Shown: positions 48,303 to 59,726, counted from the first letter of the stretch. The stretch: 64,000 nucleotides of DNA from Citrus sinensis (GCF_022201045.2 NC_068561.1:22264501-22328500); one strand, 5' to 3'. The notes: generated from the letters alone by a model not told the origin. Program-made: numbers and translations.

Positions 48303-48515
48303 AAATCGTTCGAAAGACCCGTCGTCGTCCCTTCTATCTGTACGACCGACAGACGTAAATATTATGTATCAACGCATACTCTAGGTGACTCACCGTTTAC
48401 GTTTTCAACGATAACGACACGTCTTTCGCTTTATTAACTTGTCGACAATTTGAAGTCTCTATGCTTTCTTGGCAGACGACCCGTCATTCGTGGTGTTGAA
48501 TTTCAAGCAATTTGA
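48303..48515 (+). repeat. Copy 2 of the diverged intergenic duplication (block b)
   Basis: Aligns with 46816-47035: ATCGTTCGAAAGACCCGTCG, ATGCTTTCTTGGCAGACGAC, CGTGGTGTTGAATTTCAAG. Confidence 0.75.
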
Positions 48516-48537
48516 TGAATATCATAAGGCAAACACC

Positions 48538-48626
48538 AACTTACAGCACTCACAAAAATATGCGTGAACAGTAATAATCCCATGTAGTTTTTGTGTGTGC
48601 TGTAACTTACAGCCGGCTGTAAGTTA
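48538..48626. repeat. Inverted-repeat island with a 24-bp perfect palindrome
   Basis: AACTTACAGCACTCACAAAA at about 48538 pairs with TTTTTGTGTGTGCTGTAACT at about 48588. Immediately after, TAACTTACAGCC is followed by its exact complement GGCTGTAAGTTA, a 24-base palindrome centred near 48614. It could be a small MITE remnant with nested ends or a hairpin of unknown origin. Confidence 0.65.
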
Positions 48627-49532
48627 GGGGCTCCCATATGATAAACATCTTTGGCTTTTATCCTTATCCGCCACGTCAGAGCCAGTGAGCTCAGAATTTT
48701 GACTTTGATCCAAGCCAAACTGCCTGCCTGAATAATAGCTCGATCATTTGACCTTTGAACCTGTCACTTCAGGGTTCCAGTGTTAGACAAAGCTAACCCT
48801 TTATTCTTCGTAGGCTAGGACCCGCTACGTCAGTAAGATCAGACATCATATTATCGTTAGTGGCAGTATATTATTCTCGTTCGTTTATTATTTTATTTTT
48901 CTTTCCCAACTTTATCAATTTGGATGAAAATTATGATATTTCATGAGGGGATATATGCTTGTGCGATCCAAGAGGTACCTTTCTGTCACACACACAAAGT
49001 GTGTTGATAGTTGAGGTAAATATATTCGAAAATTTATATATATATATAATTTATTTCTTAACAAAAATTAAACATGATTAGAAAGTGTCACTGTGTCAGG
49101 GGTATCTGTCCATTTTCCGGAACTCATTGGCATATTCCGATTTGGCATCACAATCATACCATTTCTGTCCTACAATGAAACTTTTTGTTTCAATAAATGC
49201 CCCTTTTTTTCTTCTGCAAATTCTCACGCTTGACCATACACATAGTATTCCCACCTGTTGATGTTCAAGATGTTAACCGTTAATCGTTCAGTGATAATCA
49301 CTACCCCAACTGTGGAAAGTTGGGTAAGCATACTGATTCTATTCACTTGGCTGGCACGGCATTAATTTCCACAGAGAGTTTGATTCCCTTTTGGTGGCAA
49401 TAATTTTGAGTGCAAATTGCTTCTTCTTTTGAGAAGTATTAATGAGTCTAATAGTTTTACGTTCTCAGCCATTAATTTATTAATTAATCTTGCATGCATG
49501 CATACTCTAACCCTTATTTATGTTAACTAATT

Positions 49533-49655
49533 TAAACCTTGATTCCATGATATTATTCTAAATTTTCTCCAGGAAAATGTTATATTAATTTATGTATATT
49601 TATTACTATGATAAAACGTAAAATTTCTATTATTTTTTATACAAATTTAAATGAA
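49533..49655 (+). repeat. Copy 2 of the diverged intergenic duplication (block a)
   Basis: AAACCTTGATTCCATGATAT followed by TATTCTA, TTTATTACTATGATAAAACG and ATACAAATTTAA aligns with 45380-45481. Confidence 0.6.
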
Positions 49656-50336
49656 GGTCATTTTGTAACGTGATTACTTGATATATAAGTTACAAAATTT
49701 CCATATACGTGAAACCATATTTTAGATAATTGATAATCAGAACATGCCTATACTCACATGCATACTGTCACATCATTTGTCAAATTATTAATTCACAGTC
49801 AAAATTTTCCATTTCGACAAAGACTTTTAATTCCCGATTATTAATACATTAACTTCACCATTATGTGCCTCACAAATTAAACACAATTGATTTATTATAT
49901 GATTTTTATTTAGTGATAAGTTATCCGATGTTCTCTAATAAAATCTTGCAAATGTAAAATTTTATATTAAAAAATATCAACCATAATATTATGATCATAA
50001 AGGAAAGTTTAAGTACTTGATATTTTAATAATTTGACTTTTTTTTTTTTAAATGGAACCAATATTTTATGCATGTAAATCTTCGTAGATAGTGGCAGACT
50101 GCTGCAAATTTTCTGAGTACAAGATATCTAGCGCGGGTATGAATAGAACGTAATTAAAAACACAAAAGTAATACAAGCAAAACAAATAAAAGCAGGGACA
50201 CATAGTAAAAGCAAACACACGATTTAATATATATATATATATTAATAATCTGATGGGCAGCCCTTCATCTTTGTTCATGACTACACACATAAACAGTCAC
50301 TTATTCTATATAATTTTAGATGAACGATCCCGTCCA

Positions 50337-50669
50337 TTATAATTTGGATAGGTTGAAGGGGGCCATATGCTCGAGCATATTACTTGGACTCGGACTTGGA
50401 CTGCATCTGCTTCTTGCCCTCTCTCCAGTGTGGTTAGTCACAACTGGGAAAGTGCGGTCACCAATGGGAACGAAGTCAGCTCCGGCAGTCGGTGGTGGCG
50501 CCTCCGAGTTACTTGCACTGGCACCATCATTGTGGAAAATGGACCTGGTCATCCTTCCTCGAACGTCTCCTTGGTTTGGTGGTGATGGAGGTTGGTTGGG
50601 TGGTGGGGGGTGATAAACCGAAACATACTGGAAACCAGGTTTCTGGTTGTTGTTGTTTTCCCGAGACAT
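50337..50669 (-). CDS. Small proline-rich protein of 110 residues, function unknown
   Basis: Single-exon frame starting MSRENNNNQKPGFQYVSVYH. A proline-rich stretch follows (PPPPNQPPSPPNQGD), then RGRMTRSIFHNDGASASNSE, APPPTAGADFVPIGDRTFPV and a C-terminus ending MLEHMAPFNLSKL. No signal peptide or membrane segment is evident; it looks disordered and cytosolic or nuclear. A TATAAATA box (plus 50745-50752) lies about 75 bases before the ATG, and the frame is markedly more GC-rich than its flanks. Both support a real gene. I do not recognise a family. Confidence 0.65.
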   Translation of the reverse strand: MSRENNNNQKPGFQYVSVYHPPPPNQPPSPPNQGDVRGRMTRSIFHNDGASASNSEAPPPTAGADFVPIGDRTFPVVTNHTGERARSRCSPSPSPSNMLEHMAPFNLSKL

Positions 50670-51800
50670 TTTGGCTGCTGAGATATACTACGTACTGGGC
50701 AGAGTTTAAGATGTGCAGGATGAGTACAGATGAGGCGTAACACATCTATTTATAATTGACTGACTTACATGAGGCTGCAAAATGCACCCTCGTGTCCTTG
50801 TTGATTGGAGAAAATTTAATCATAGACCAAAATTCTAAGCAATGTATTACCTGAGTCCTCCTTGTTTATAGCTTGGGAAATTGATTTTCGAAACTTCTGT
50901 TGTCTAAATTATATTTCTACAAACAAAAAGACCACAATAAACAATAACTATAATTTTCAACATTATTGGAAATTACTGATCCCCACATGCTTACTATTTA
51001 AACTTGCAAGTCTTTTCTGACGTTTGGACCATGTAACATACCTATTTTCTGACATATGAATGTAATTAACCTATTTTTCTCTAATTTATAAGTTCTCAAT
51101 GTTTAATTGGCGCATGGATAACTAAAACCTAATTGACCATAAAACCATGACAAAAGGATTTGCATTTTCTTCAATAATATTTGAACTTCTTGTCGGATGT
51201 TTTATCACTAATTGATCAAGAGTTGCTACCTTGCTAGTTATAGATTCATTAATCATCTTGATCGTTAATCAGTGCATTTAAGCAACTAATTCTCAGTAAC
51301 AAACATGTGTTTAAAAGTGTAATTGCAGACACTACACCTAGAAGCCATAAGTGAAAGTGAAAAGTATAATAACACACTCAAACACACACACATATGTTTT
51401 TAAGTGCGGATGTTCTTATTTTTTTTCAATGCAAACACATTATTAAGACATATAATTTAATAGAATCAATGTTTAATTTACTATAAAGCTATGTGATTAA
51501 ATAACATATATGTTTGCACTCACTCTATTAAAATGCATAGTTTAATAGTATGTCCACATAAAAGAAAAAAGAGATAGTAACCGCGTGAGAGAAGGACTAA
51601 CTATATATAATGAGGACATTAAAATTACATTTTTTCATTAAAATTATATTTTTTTTTAACAAAATAATGAAGTGAGGATGTCGCGCGCACATGTGTGTTT
51701 GTAAAGAGAGAGAGAGAGAGTGGAAACATGTAAAACCAAAACCAAAATGTGAAAGAAAAAGATATCATGACATGCAAGTCTATTCTAGCTTGCATCATGA
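50670..51800. other. Promoter of the small proline-rich gene and intergenic DNA left of the MULE
   Basis: A TATA box lies at about 50745-50752 for the minus-strand gene. The rest is AT-rich with a (GA)n run at 51705-51720 and no coding frame. The right end (51720-51800) is duplicated on the other side of the MULE. Confidence 0.5.
51720..51800 (+). repeat. Left copy of a duplication flanking the MULE
   Basis: GGAAACATG, ACCAAAATGTGAAAGAAAAA, ATATCATGA, AAGTCTATT and TTGCATCAT occur here and in the same order at 59868-59950 on the far side of the MULE. Once the element and its 9-bp duplication are removed, the copies sit about 108 bases apart, a tandem repeat that predates the insertion. Confidence 0.75.
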
Positions 51801-51809
51801 AAAGTACAA

Positions 51810-51925
51810 GGGAAATTTACAAAAGTAGCCAAAAAAATTAGGCATTTTTCAACTTTAACCCCTCAAACTTTTTTCTATCATAACTAGCCAAACACCCTAT
51901 TTTTGGACTACATTACCCTCATCAT
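51810..51925 (+). repeat. Left terminal inverted repeat of the MULE
   Basis: Matches the reverse complement of 59727-59841: GGGAAATTTACAAAA, GCCAAAAAAA, AGGCATTTTT, AACTTTAACCCCTCAAA, TAGCCAAA and ATTACCCTC blocks are shared. About 87 percent of the first 83 bases match by eye. Confidence 0.88.
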
Positions 51926-52111
51926 TTTCATCAAATTTACAAAGGCATGCCACTTTCCCTTATCAATTCCAGCACTTCCACCACTTTTCCCTTTTCAACT
52001 TAACAAATTTCATCACTCAACAAACTCCATTACTCTCAATAAATTAGCAAATTTCATCAAACAAGTATTACATAATTGAAGATATAATTATCAATTGGAG
52101 AGCTTCTTAAG

Positions 52112-52811
52112 GTTAGTTTATACTCTTACCATAACCTAAACTTTTAATCTATTGATTTTATCATTTGAGTTCGAAATTGAAGTGAGTTTTTATTGCAAAT
52201 GTTGTTATTTTTCATTAACAAAACAATGTGACTTGTTAAAGTAGTTAGTTTGAGTTGAGAAATGAAAATCAATCATTGAAACCCCTGAAAAATCGAGTAA
52301 AACAGAAGCCCAGAACAAGTGAGACATGCACCTGTCTCACATAAATCTACTGGTTTTATGTGAGACAGGCACCTGTCTCACTTGCCTGTCTCACCAAAAT
52401 ATGTGCGACAGGCAAGTGGGACAGGCGTGTGAGACAGGCGCCTGTCTCACTTGTTACCATTGGTTTTATGTGAGACAGGTAAGTGGGACATGCGCCTGTC
52501 TCACTTGTTACCACTGGTTTTATGTGAGACAGGCAAGTGGGACAGGCGCCTGTCTCACATAAATTTGCTGGTTTTATGTGAGACAGGCACATGTCCCACT
52601 GCCTGTCTCACTAAATTTAAGTTATTTTTCGAAAGTAATAACTTGGGCTGCATGTGTCCGTTTTATGCGTATAATATATCATTTCGAAGCTTACGATGAG
52701 ACGAAGTAAATAAAAAATTGTATACTTCATTTTATCCACATAAATGTACTGCATATTCATTTTTACTAGGTTTTGTAGCGTGAAATCTTATCTCTTTTGT
52801 TTTTTTTTTAG
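52112..52811 (+). other. Probable leader intron of the transposase gene
   Basis: A good donor (TTAAG|GTTAGT) at 52112 and a polypyrimidine acceptor (TTTTTTTTTAG|) ending at 52811 lie just before the transposase ATG. The 700-base intron would contain the whole palindromic array. Inferred from signals only. Confidence 0.45.
52316..52612 (+). repeat. Palindromic repeat array at the left end of the MULE
   Basis: About seven or eight full or half copies of a palindrome with core TGAGACAGGCGCCTGTCTCA occur here. They alternate with short spacers such as TTGTTACCATTGGTTTTATG and variants (GTGGGACAGGC, GTGCGACAGGC). The whole array can fold into many hairpins. Frames called across it on both strands are products of the repeat. 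Confidence 0.85.
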
Positions 52812-52816
52812 GTTTA

Positions 52817-55438
52817 ATGGATTCCGTTGTACTTTAATTATGTTATGACGGTTGGTGGGAGACATTAGCAGATGGCCGTACGGAGTACGTGAATGCGAAG
52901 AATACAACATTTTTAGTTCGGAAAGATTGTACGTTTGAGCAATTTATGGCAAGGGTGTATGAAGTTTTACAGATAAATCCTATTGAATATAGTTTGTCGA
53001 TGAAGACAACTTTGAGATCTAGTAACACAATGTATCGTGCATGTTCACTACCTATGGATATATTTAATGATGAAATGGTTAATGTTGTGCTGCACATGGC
53101 CTCTGATGTGGTCAATTATGGATGCATCCCTATATTTGTCACCACACATCCTCGAGTTCCGGCCGAAAATCCTGAGCCACTTGTGGAAAGTGAAAGTTCG
53201 TTTAGAGCAAACGAGTCTGTCCCTGATATTGAGGAAGAGGTGTTACCATAACAAATGTCGTTCCAACAACATTACTCACCAGTCAACGAAAACAATGACA
53301 CTATTGATGATAATGGCATTACGATAGCGGATGTTGAAGATAATGTGTTACCATTAGGGACATCGTTAGGGCAACATTACTCTCCATTTCAAAATAATGA
53401 GTTCCGCAGTTATGATGATCCTGGTTATAACACCAACAACACAGAAGCTGATAATGTGCAAGGCATGAACTCCAATACTGAAGTTGATGATAGGGACACT
53501 GGTCATTCCGATATTCCTATCAATAATGAGGATGAGCATCAGTATGATATTCCTGTTAACAATAGAGAGAATCGACCCATTCCTCCGATGGCCCGTTCGA
53601 GGAGGAGGACAACAGTTGATCCCCTGGTGAGTCTTGCTCCAGTTTTGCCTTCAAACTTGGTTGCTCCAGACTTAGTTAGAAGCTGTAATTCTGCCGACAT
53701 TGGTGTGGGAAAGTTGTTTGTTGAGAAGAATGAGTTAATACTGAAATTGTGCAAAGTGGCCTTGCGGGAAAAGTTTGATTTCAAGATTGCACGGTCCACA
53801 ACGACACGCTTTGAGGCTCATTGTTCTTCGGAATCATGTAATTGGCGTCTTCGCGCAATAAGAGGTTCGGATGAGCATAATGTTCCTTGGGTAGTGAGAA
53901 GAGTTGACAATGTTCATACGTGCTCTAATGAGGTTTTGCCTAGTGGCCTCCGCCAAGTTAGGAGTCGGGTTGTTGGCCATCTTATCGCGGATAAATTTAT
54001 TCAGGATAAACGGATATACACGCCGAATGACATTAGAGCAGACATGCAGCAAGAATACGGGGTCCAGTTAACATATCAGCAAGCATATCGGGCTAAAGAA
54101 GTCGGTCTTGAAATAGTACGAGGGTACCCTGTAGAGTCATACAACTTACTTCCCAAATACTCTCACGTTTTGATCAAAGCGAATGAGGGCACAGTGACAC
54201 ACCTCCAGCGGGATGGAGATGATAATTTCTTATACTACTTTGTTGCGCTTGGATCTTCCATTAAGGGCTTCACACAGTACATAAGGCCTGTGATCGCTGT
54301 AGATGGCACTCATTTGAAGGGGCTATATCGTGGAAGCATGTTTGTAGCAACATGTCTGGATGGTAATAATCAACTGTATCCGTTAGCTATTGGGGTCATG
54401 GATTCAGAAAACAATGATGCTTGGGAATGGTTTATGACGAAGTTACACGGAGTGATTGGCGATAGGCCAGAGTTAGTATTTATCTCTGATCGATGCACTG
54501 CCATCAAGCGAGCCGTTTTAAAAGCATTTCACACTGCTAGTCATGGAGTTTGTTTTTACCATGTCAAAGGCAACATTAAGTCTAAATTCAGGATGTCCAA
54601 AGCTATTTGGGATCAATTCGAGCCAGCTTTTATTAATGCAGCAAAGGCATATGGACACGAAGAATTTAAAAGACAACTTGAAGGGTTGTGGATGCTCCAC
54701 TCGGCCGCGGCTGATTACTTAGAGAATAATGTGGGCACGTGTAATTGGGCAATGTCCGAATTTGAAGATAGGAGATACAGCATACTTACCACCAACATTG
54801 CAGAAAGCGTGAATTCTTTAATGAGGGAACCGCGAAAATTTCCTGTTACTCATCTTGTTGATCACTTTAGAAAAACATTACAGCAATGATTTTATGATAG
54901 GAAAATTGTCGCTGAATCGATGAGCACTCGTCTAACGACGTGGGCAGATGAGATAGTCGGCGAAAGGAGAATTTTGGCCGAAAGAATGACTGTTCGGCCA
55001 GTGTCTCAGCATCGATTTCATGTTTTGGGTGGTGGTATGAAGGAAGGGATAATTGACATTCATGAAAGAACTTGCTCCTGTAGAGTATTCCAACTCGATC
55101 AGCTTGTTTGTGCGCATGCAATTGCTGCTTGTCTGATCGTCCGTGTGGATTACATAAGTCTTTGCTCTGATTATTACTCTAAAGATTCATTGGTCATGGC
55201 ATATGCAGAACCAGTAGAGCCAGTTGGGGACATGACAGATTGGGACATTCCAGAAGAAATCCAGGAAATCAGAGTTAACCCACCGATCGAAGCACCACCA
55301 CCTGGTCGTCGTCTAGAGTTAAGAATTCCTTCTATCGGTGAGGATGTTAACCGAAGAACTGTGAGATGTGGTCGATGCAACCAACCAGGTCATAACCGCA
55401 AGAGATGTAAAAATCTCATTGTGTCGAATCCAAACTGA
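52817..55438 (+). pseudogene. MULE mudrA-type transposase with three in-frame stops
   Basis: One uninterrupted register from the ATG at 52817 to the TGA at 55436-55438 (873 sense or stop codons) encodes a complete plant MULE transposase. It contains internal stops TAA at 52835, TAA at 53249 and TGA at 54887. Parts in order: an N-terminal PB1-like region (YDGWWETLADGRTEYVNAKN); an acidic linker; a Mutator DNA-binding domain (TTTRFEAHCSSESCNWRLRA with HTC); a DDE core with VIAVDGTHLKGLY, PELVFISDRC and FYHVKGNIKSKF; a SWIM zinc finger (CSCRVFQLDQLVCAHAIAAC); and a C-terminal CCHC knuckle (CGRCNQPGHNRKRC). The TGA sits where relatives have Trp (LQQ-stop-FYDRK). Lack of frameshifts suggests recent decay. 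The protein as it stands could not be made whole. Confidence 0.93.
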
Positions 55439-55654
55439 CTGTGTCGTTGTAACTAATTATGGATTATGAACTCTTATTATAATTTATATTACAATTATAT
55501 GTAATGAGGTATATTATGTTATGTTCATTTGCATAATGAGTACTAAAGTTGATCAATAATTACTTATAGCTAAATATATGAATATATCAAAAGTTTATAT
55601 CTATTAGAAAAACAATCTACATCCATACATCAAGTCTTAATACAATACAACGAC

Positions 55655-58600
55655 TTACAAGGCAATATCGCCCGTGAATATATCTACAGCAATTTTCTTC
55701 CTGAAGTAATGCCCGTGGCTACTATCAAAATCAAGTTTTAGCCCGAACATCAAATACATTGTAAACAGCAACATAAATACACCGCAATCACCACTTCCAG
55801 GTGATTTTTGGGGCACATCCTTAACGATTCTTACTTTCCAAGGGTCGGCACTCTGCAGCTCAGATCGAATGTTGTAGAATCCAACATCTTGAAGCTATTG
55901 GGGGAAGACGACCTGAAGAGGTTTGAATTTACGCAAATATGTTTTGTCCTCGCGAAAGGTAACCAACGAGTCGTAAATCCGCATCCTCCTCACGCGAAGG
56001 TCCGCTCGAGCTAGTACCCAATGATCGCCGCCCAAATTCACAGGGATGAATATCTACATAAATAAATTGGTAAATTAGTATATTTTATACACAATTACCA
56101 TAAGATTGAGTGACAATTCTTACCATATCGACATCCGTAAACGGTTTGGACATGAGATCTTCCCGCCCATGCATATAGCTGCTCAAGTTGTTGCCATATT
56201 GTAATGAATTGACATCACAACTACCATTGTTCCATAATTGCTTTAGGAACACCTATTACACGATGAGTAGAAAATTAATAACATTTCGAGATATTTAAAA
56301 CATCGAAATTATAATTAATGATTATAAAATTTGAAAACATGCCCAAAAGTATGTATCTGTATGCGTGACGCGTTGTGGTAGTGCATTTGGAAACCGCCGT
56401 TGCTTCTCGCTGATCAAGCGGTAATACGTGTGAATATGCTGTGAAGGGATTATACTAAGTAAATTTATATCAATATCCATGCCAGCAGAAATATTATTGT
56501 GTATTGTAATGTACTAACCATTAAACACGCTTACCTCGTCACCAAGCCACCCCATCGAAGCATTGCCCATGAGTATTTCAAAGAAATTTTGAGACTGTTG
56601 GACGGGCCGATCCACGGAAATGTTGCCGGCAAACCACTGATCAAACTCTTCACATAGTCTTGAGTCTTCTAGTCCCCTAAGCGGATTCATATCCATACTC
56701 GATCTTTCATCAATTTCATAGTCCGTAATGTTGAGTGCGGGTAGAGGCCTGACATTCCTAACTCTCTTGAAAGGAGGAATGAAGTAAGGACTGCCAAATA
56801 TATACGACGGTCGGTACGGACGCCCAAACTTACTAACGCCGGGAGGTGCCTCCGTGAATATCTGTACACTGTCATCACATATGTCCCCATGTAGACTGTA
56901 CAAGGACATAGGGGTGTGCTCGTCGTCATTACCAGCATCAATATGCGTACCATAGCCAGCATCAACGTTCGGACCATAGCAATCTGGGGCCTGTTGTTTC
57001 GAGGAGATGAACATATTAACATAAGTTCGGGTTTGAAATCATAATAACATAACGAAAACATACAAAACTTGCTCACCGAGGGTGCGGGGCCAAACGGAGA
57101 ATCACCGTACGCACCCTTTGAAGCACCCGCGCCAAACGAAGCCATAAACCCCATGACCGCTGCTCTATATTGTTGTGCTTCTCTGCGTTCCGCCATAAGT
57201 TCTGACCTCAGTTCGTTAATGGAACTGTGTCCAGTCTGAAGTTCCGACCTCAACTCGTGAATGGAAGACTCTATTTTATCCAGTCGTCCAACGAAATAAT
57301 CATTGCGGAACTTAGTCCTTGCCTACAATTTACGCAAATAAGAAAGTAATGACAAAATTTCGGATAGGTATATGTGCATTGTAAATGTTCAGGACGACAG
57401 AAGTTACCTCTGGCTCATTTCTGTCATCTGAATCATGTGCGGATTCATAATGGTCGTCGGCAGCACCGGCATCCTCAACAGGACTCTGCTGCAGTCCTAT
57501 TGGGCTCGTGGGGTCAGGATCCACCTCGTTTGGCCTTGTACTGGATGGCGCATTGATTGAAGGCTGGTGCTGCACCAAGTAAAACAGAAAACAGTAAATA
57601 CCAAAAAAACAAACATATAAATGACTTTGCATCCGGTTTTCAATGATACTATAGATGATACCCACATTACAGACCCAACTTGGCAAATATGGCACGTAAT
57701 CCTCGACACTCTTCCAATAATTTGTGGCTCTCTCCTTTGCATTCGGTTTCAGGGTTTGGAAAATGGTGCCATCCTGTCGTAAAGATTACCAAATTTCCAA
57801 TTAGTATAACCATATATTATGTAATACTTATATACAGACATACATATAAATGACTTACAAGACGCTCGTTCAGGTATGAATACACTTCGCCGAAGTTAAT
57901 ATTTGAAGAAGCCACAGGCTTCCATCGCACGATCCGAGCACCCTTCCTCTTAATTTTCTCCACCCACTCTAATGGTAGTCCTTCGATCGCTTCAAAAATC
58001 CATGCCTTCAACAAGGAAAGATATGAAGTAAAAAAATGTGTCATTAAATATTTATTATAACAAAACTAAGTTATAAAAAAAACTTCTTCACTCACATGCA
58101 CTGCCGACGTAAAGCCGTAAAAGTTGTATTTCTCAATTCTATGCAATGGATTTTCTGCGCTTGCCTTCTTAAATTTTTTGGCTTTGCCGTTCAATACATT
58201 ATCAATGCTTTTATATATTGTTTCCCATGACAAACGACCCCACGGAATACTTCGAAAATGATTTATGTCATCTACCTCATTAAGTAAATTGAAATTGATT
58301 TGACAATGATCCTTTCTTCCGTGTAGCACTCTATCAGCAAAGTAAAACATGGCAATTTTTAGCGCATCGGTGTCATTCATAGTCTTGAAGCGTAAGTTCA
58401 TAAATATTTCCTCGAACTGGCCAAGATTTATATCGCGAATCCTGCCTCCAAAGTACTTATTAAGTAACCTATGATTTGTTTTATGCTTCGTCAGGAATAC
58501 TTTTTCGCCATACCAAAGTCCCGTTACTAGGCACCACTCTCCAATCGATAGCCGTATCAAATGGTCGCCAACTTGAAACCATAACTCATCTTTGTCATTT

Positions 58601-58875
58601 CCATCGCCATGTGACACTTGCCGAAGCAATATATTGTGCACAATCACGCCACTAAATGAATAGCTCCAGCACTGTAGGAAATGCCCAAATATATCGTCTT
58701 TGAATAGCTTCAACTGTTGCCTTGTTAATTTTTCCTGGATGGCATTAACAACAACATCTAATTTGCACATACTCGTGATACGCCTAGGGAAGTGATCAAC
58801 ATAAGGTATCTTCATCATTCCCGGTTCTTTAATCGGTCCGGGTGGGTTATGCAATGCTAATTTTGATTTGCCCAT
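55655..58875 (-). pseudogene. MULE-borne DUF1985 / Ulp1-type SUMO protease-like gene
   Basis: Nine exons join in frame on the minus strand: 58096-58875, 57859-58005, 57675-57773, 57408-57569, 57077-57322, 56535-56990, 56343-56438, 56124-56252, 55655-56053 (838 codons). Exon 1 is a DUF1985 domain (MGKSKLALHN, GHFLQCWSYSFSGVIVHNIL, LSIGEWCLVTGLWYG). A Glu/Arg-rich coiled coil follows in exon 5 (IESSIHELRSELQTGHSSIN). Exons 6-9 hold a C48 (Ulp1) peptidase with the three catalytic landmarks: His in IFIPVNLGGDHWVL, Asp in RIYDSL and Cys in GSGDCGVFM. One in-frame TAG lies between the Asp and Cys motifs, and the exon 7-8 intron needs a GC donor. Ulp1 enzymes remove SUMO from proteins, and MULE-carried copies are thought to serve the element in an unknown way. 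The internal stop makes this copy probably non-functional. Confidence 0.88.
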
Positions 58876-58970
58876 TTATTTGGTACAAGTTAAAAGTATC
58901 ACACATTAAAAAATTATGAACAAAAGAAAAAAAAATTAAGGCAACACTGCGCACTGCCTCTTGGTGCGAC

Positions 58971-59345
58971 AGGCTCGCGCGAGCCTAGCGCAACTCGCTC
59001 GCGCGAGCCTAGCGCAACTCGCTCGCGCGAGCCTAGCGCAACTCGCTCGCGCGAGCCTAGCGCAACTCGCTCGCGCGAGCCTAGCGCAACTCGCTCGCGC
59101 GCGAGATGGGCGCAACGTCCGCATCTCGCGTGCGACGCAGCGCCTGTCGCACACGAGATGCGCGCGGCGTGCGCACCTCGCGCGCGCGAGATGGGCGTGC
59201 AGCGCGCATCTCGCGTGCGACATGCGCTGCGTCGCACACGAGATGCGCACCTCGCGTGCGCGAGATGGGCGTGCCGCGCGCACGAGGTGCGCACGCCGCG
59301 CGCATCTCGTGTGCGACGCAGCGCATGTCGCACGCGAGATGCGCG
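58971..59345. repeat. CpG-rich repeat and palindrome array at the right end of the MULE
   Basis: Five head-to-tail copies of a 24-base unit (core GCGCGAGCCTAGCGCAACTC) at about 58975-59097 are followed by overlapping palindromes built on GTGCGACGCAGCGC, TGTCGCAC and CGCATCTCG. The stretch is roughly 70 percent GC in AT-rich DNA and extremely CpG-dense. The half-site GTGCGAC matches the left-end half-site GTGAGAC except at one base, and GTGCGACAGGC occurs at both ends. The many frames across it (58914-59533) are products of the repeat. Confidence 0.85.
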
Positions 59346-59423
59346 CTAGCGAGTTGGCTTCCCCCCTTTCTCTTCTCTTCCCTTTCCCACATGCATCTCA
59401 CCCACCACCGCCATTAAAACACC

Positions 59424-59531
59424 ACCAACAACAACCCAAACAACAACAACATCCCAAACAACAACAACAACCCAAACAACAACAACATCCCAAACAACAA
59501 CAGCAACAACAACAACAAGAAAAACGGCAAT
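59424..59531 (+). repeat. CAA-rich simple repeat
   Basis: Imperfect (CAACAAC) and CCCAAACAACAA units, reading as GTT repeats on the strand of the Ulp1-type gene. Confidence 0.8.
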
Positions 59532-59726
59532 AACAACTCACCTAGGGTTTTCAATTTTTTTCTTTGATTTTGGAGATCTCCGAAGATTTTCAACGTGATT
59601 TAGCTTCTTTCAAGTGCCAACAACTTCCTCCGCTGCCGATGTACGCCGCCGCCGACAATCTATAGAACTTCCGGTGATGAGATTTTGGTGAGAGGGGAAG
59701 GAATTTGCTTGAGGGAAACGTGAGAA

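Larger units (their letters stand above)
47603..50336. other. AT-rich intergenic DNA with duplicated blocks and a palindromic island
   Basis: No gene is recognised. Contents are duplicate block b (48303-48515), an inverted-repeat island at 48538-48626 and duplicate block a (about 49533-49655). A region at about 47800-48150 is rich in ACCGAATA motifs and ends TGTCCACCCATAA, resembling a decayed one-ended copy of the hAT-type element at 19567. Confidence 0.5.
58952..59541 (-). other. Probable leader intron of the Ulp1-type gene
   Basis: On the minus strand a strong donor (CCCTAG|GTGAGT) at 59541 and a possible acceptor (GCGCAG|) at about 58951 would place both the GC-rich palindromic array and the CAA/GTT repeat inside a leader intron. 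The acceptor is the weaker signal. Inferred only. Confidence 0.35.

Noticed and set aside
52326-52699. Overlapping frames with repeated CETGACLTC-like peptides
   Set aside because: Produced by the left palindromic array in the probable transposase leader intron.
58914-59533. Long frames on both strands (up to 190 codons) rich in Arg/Ala/Cys
   Set aside because: They run through the GC-rich palindromic array of the MULE and consist of repeated translations of the 24-base unit; no start context or domain.
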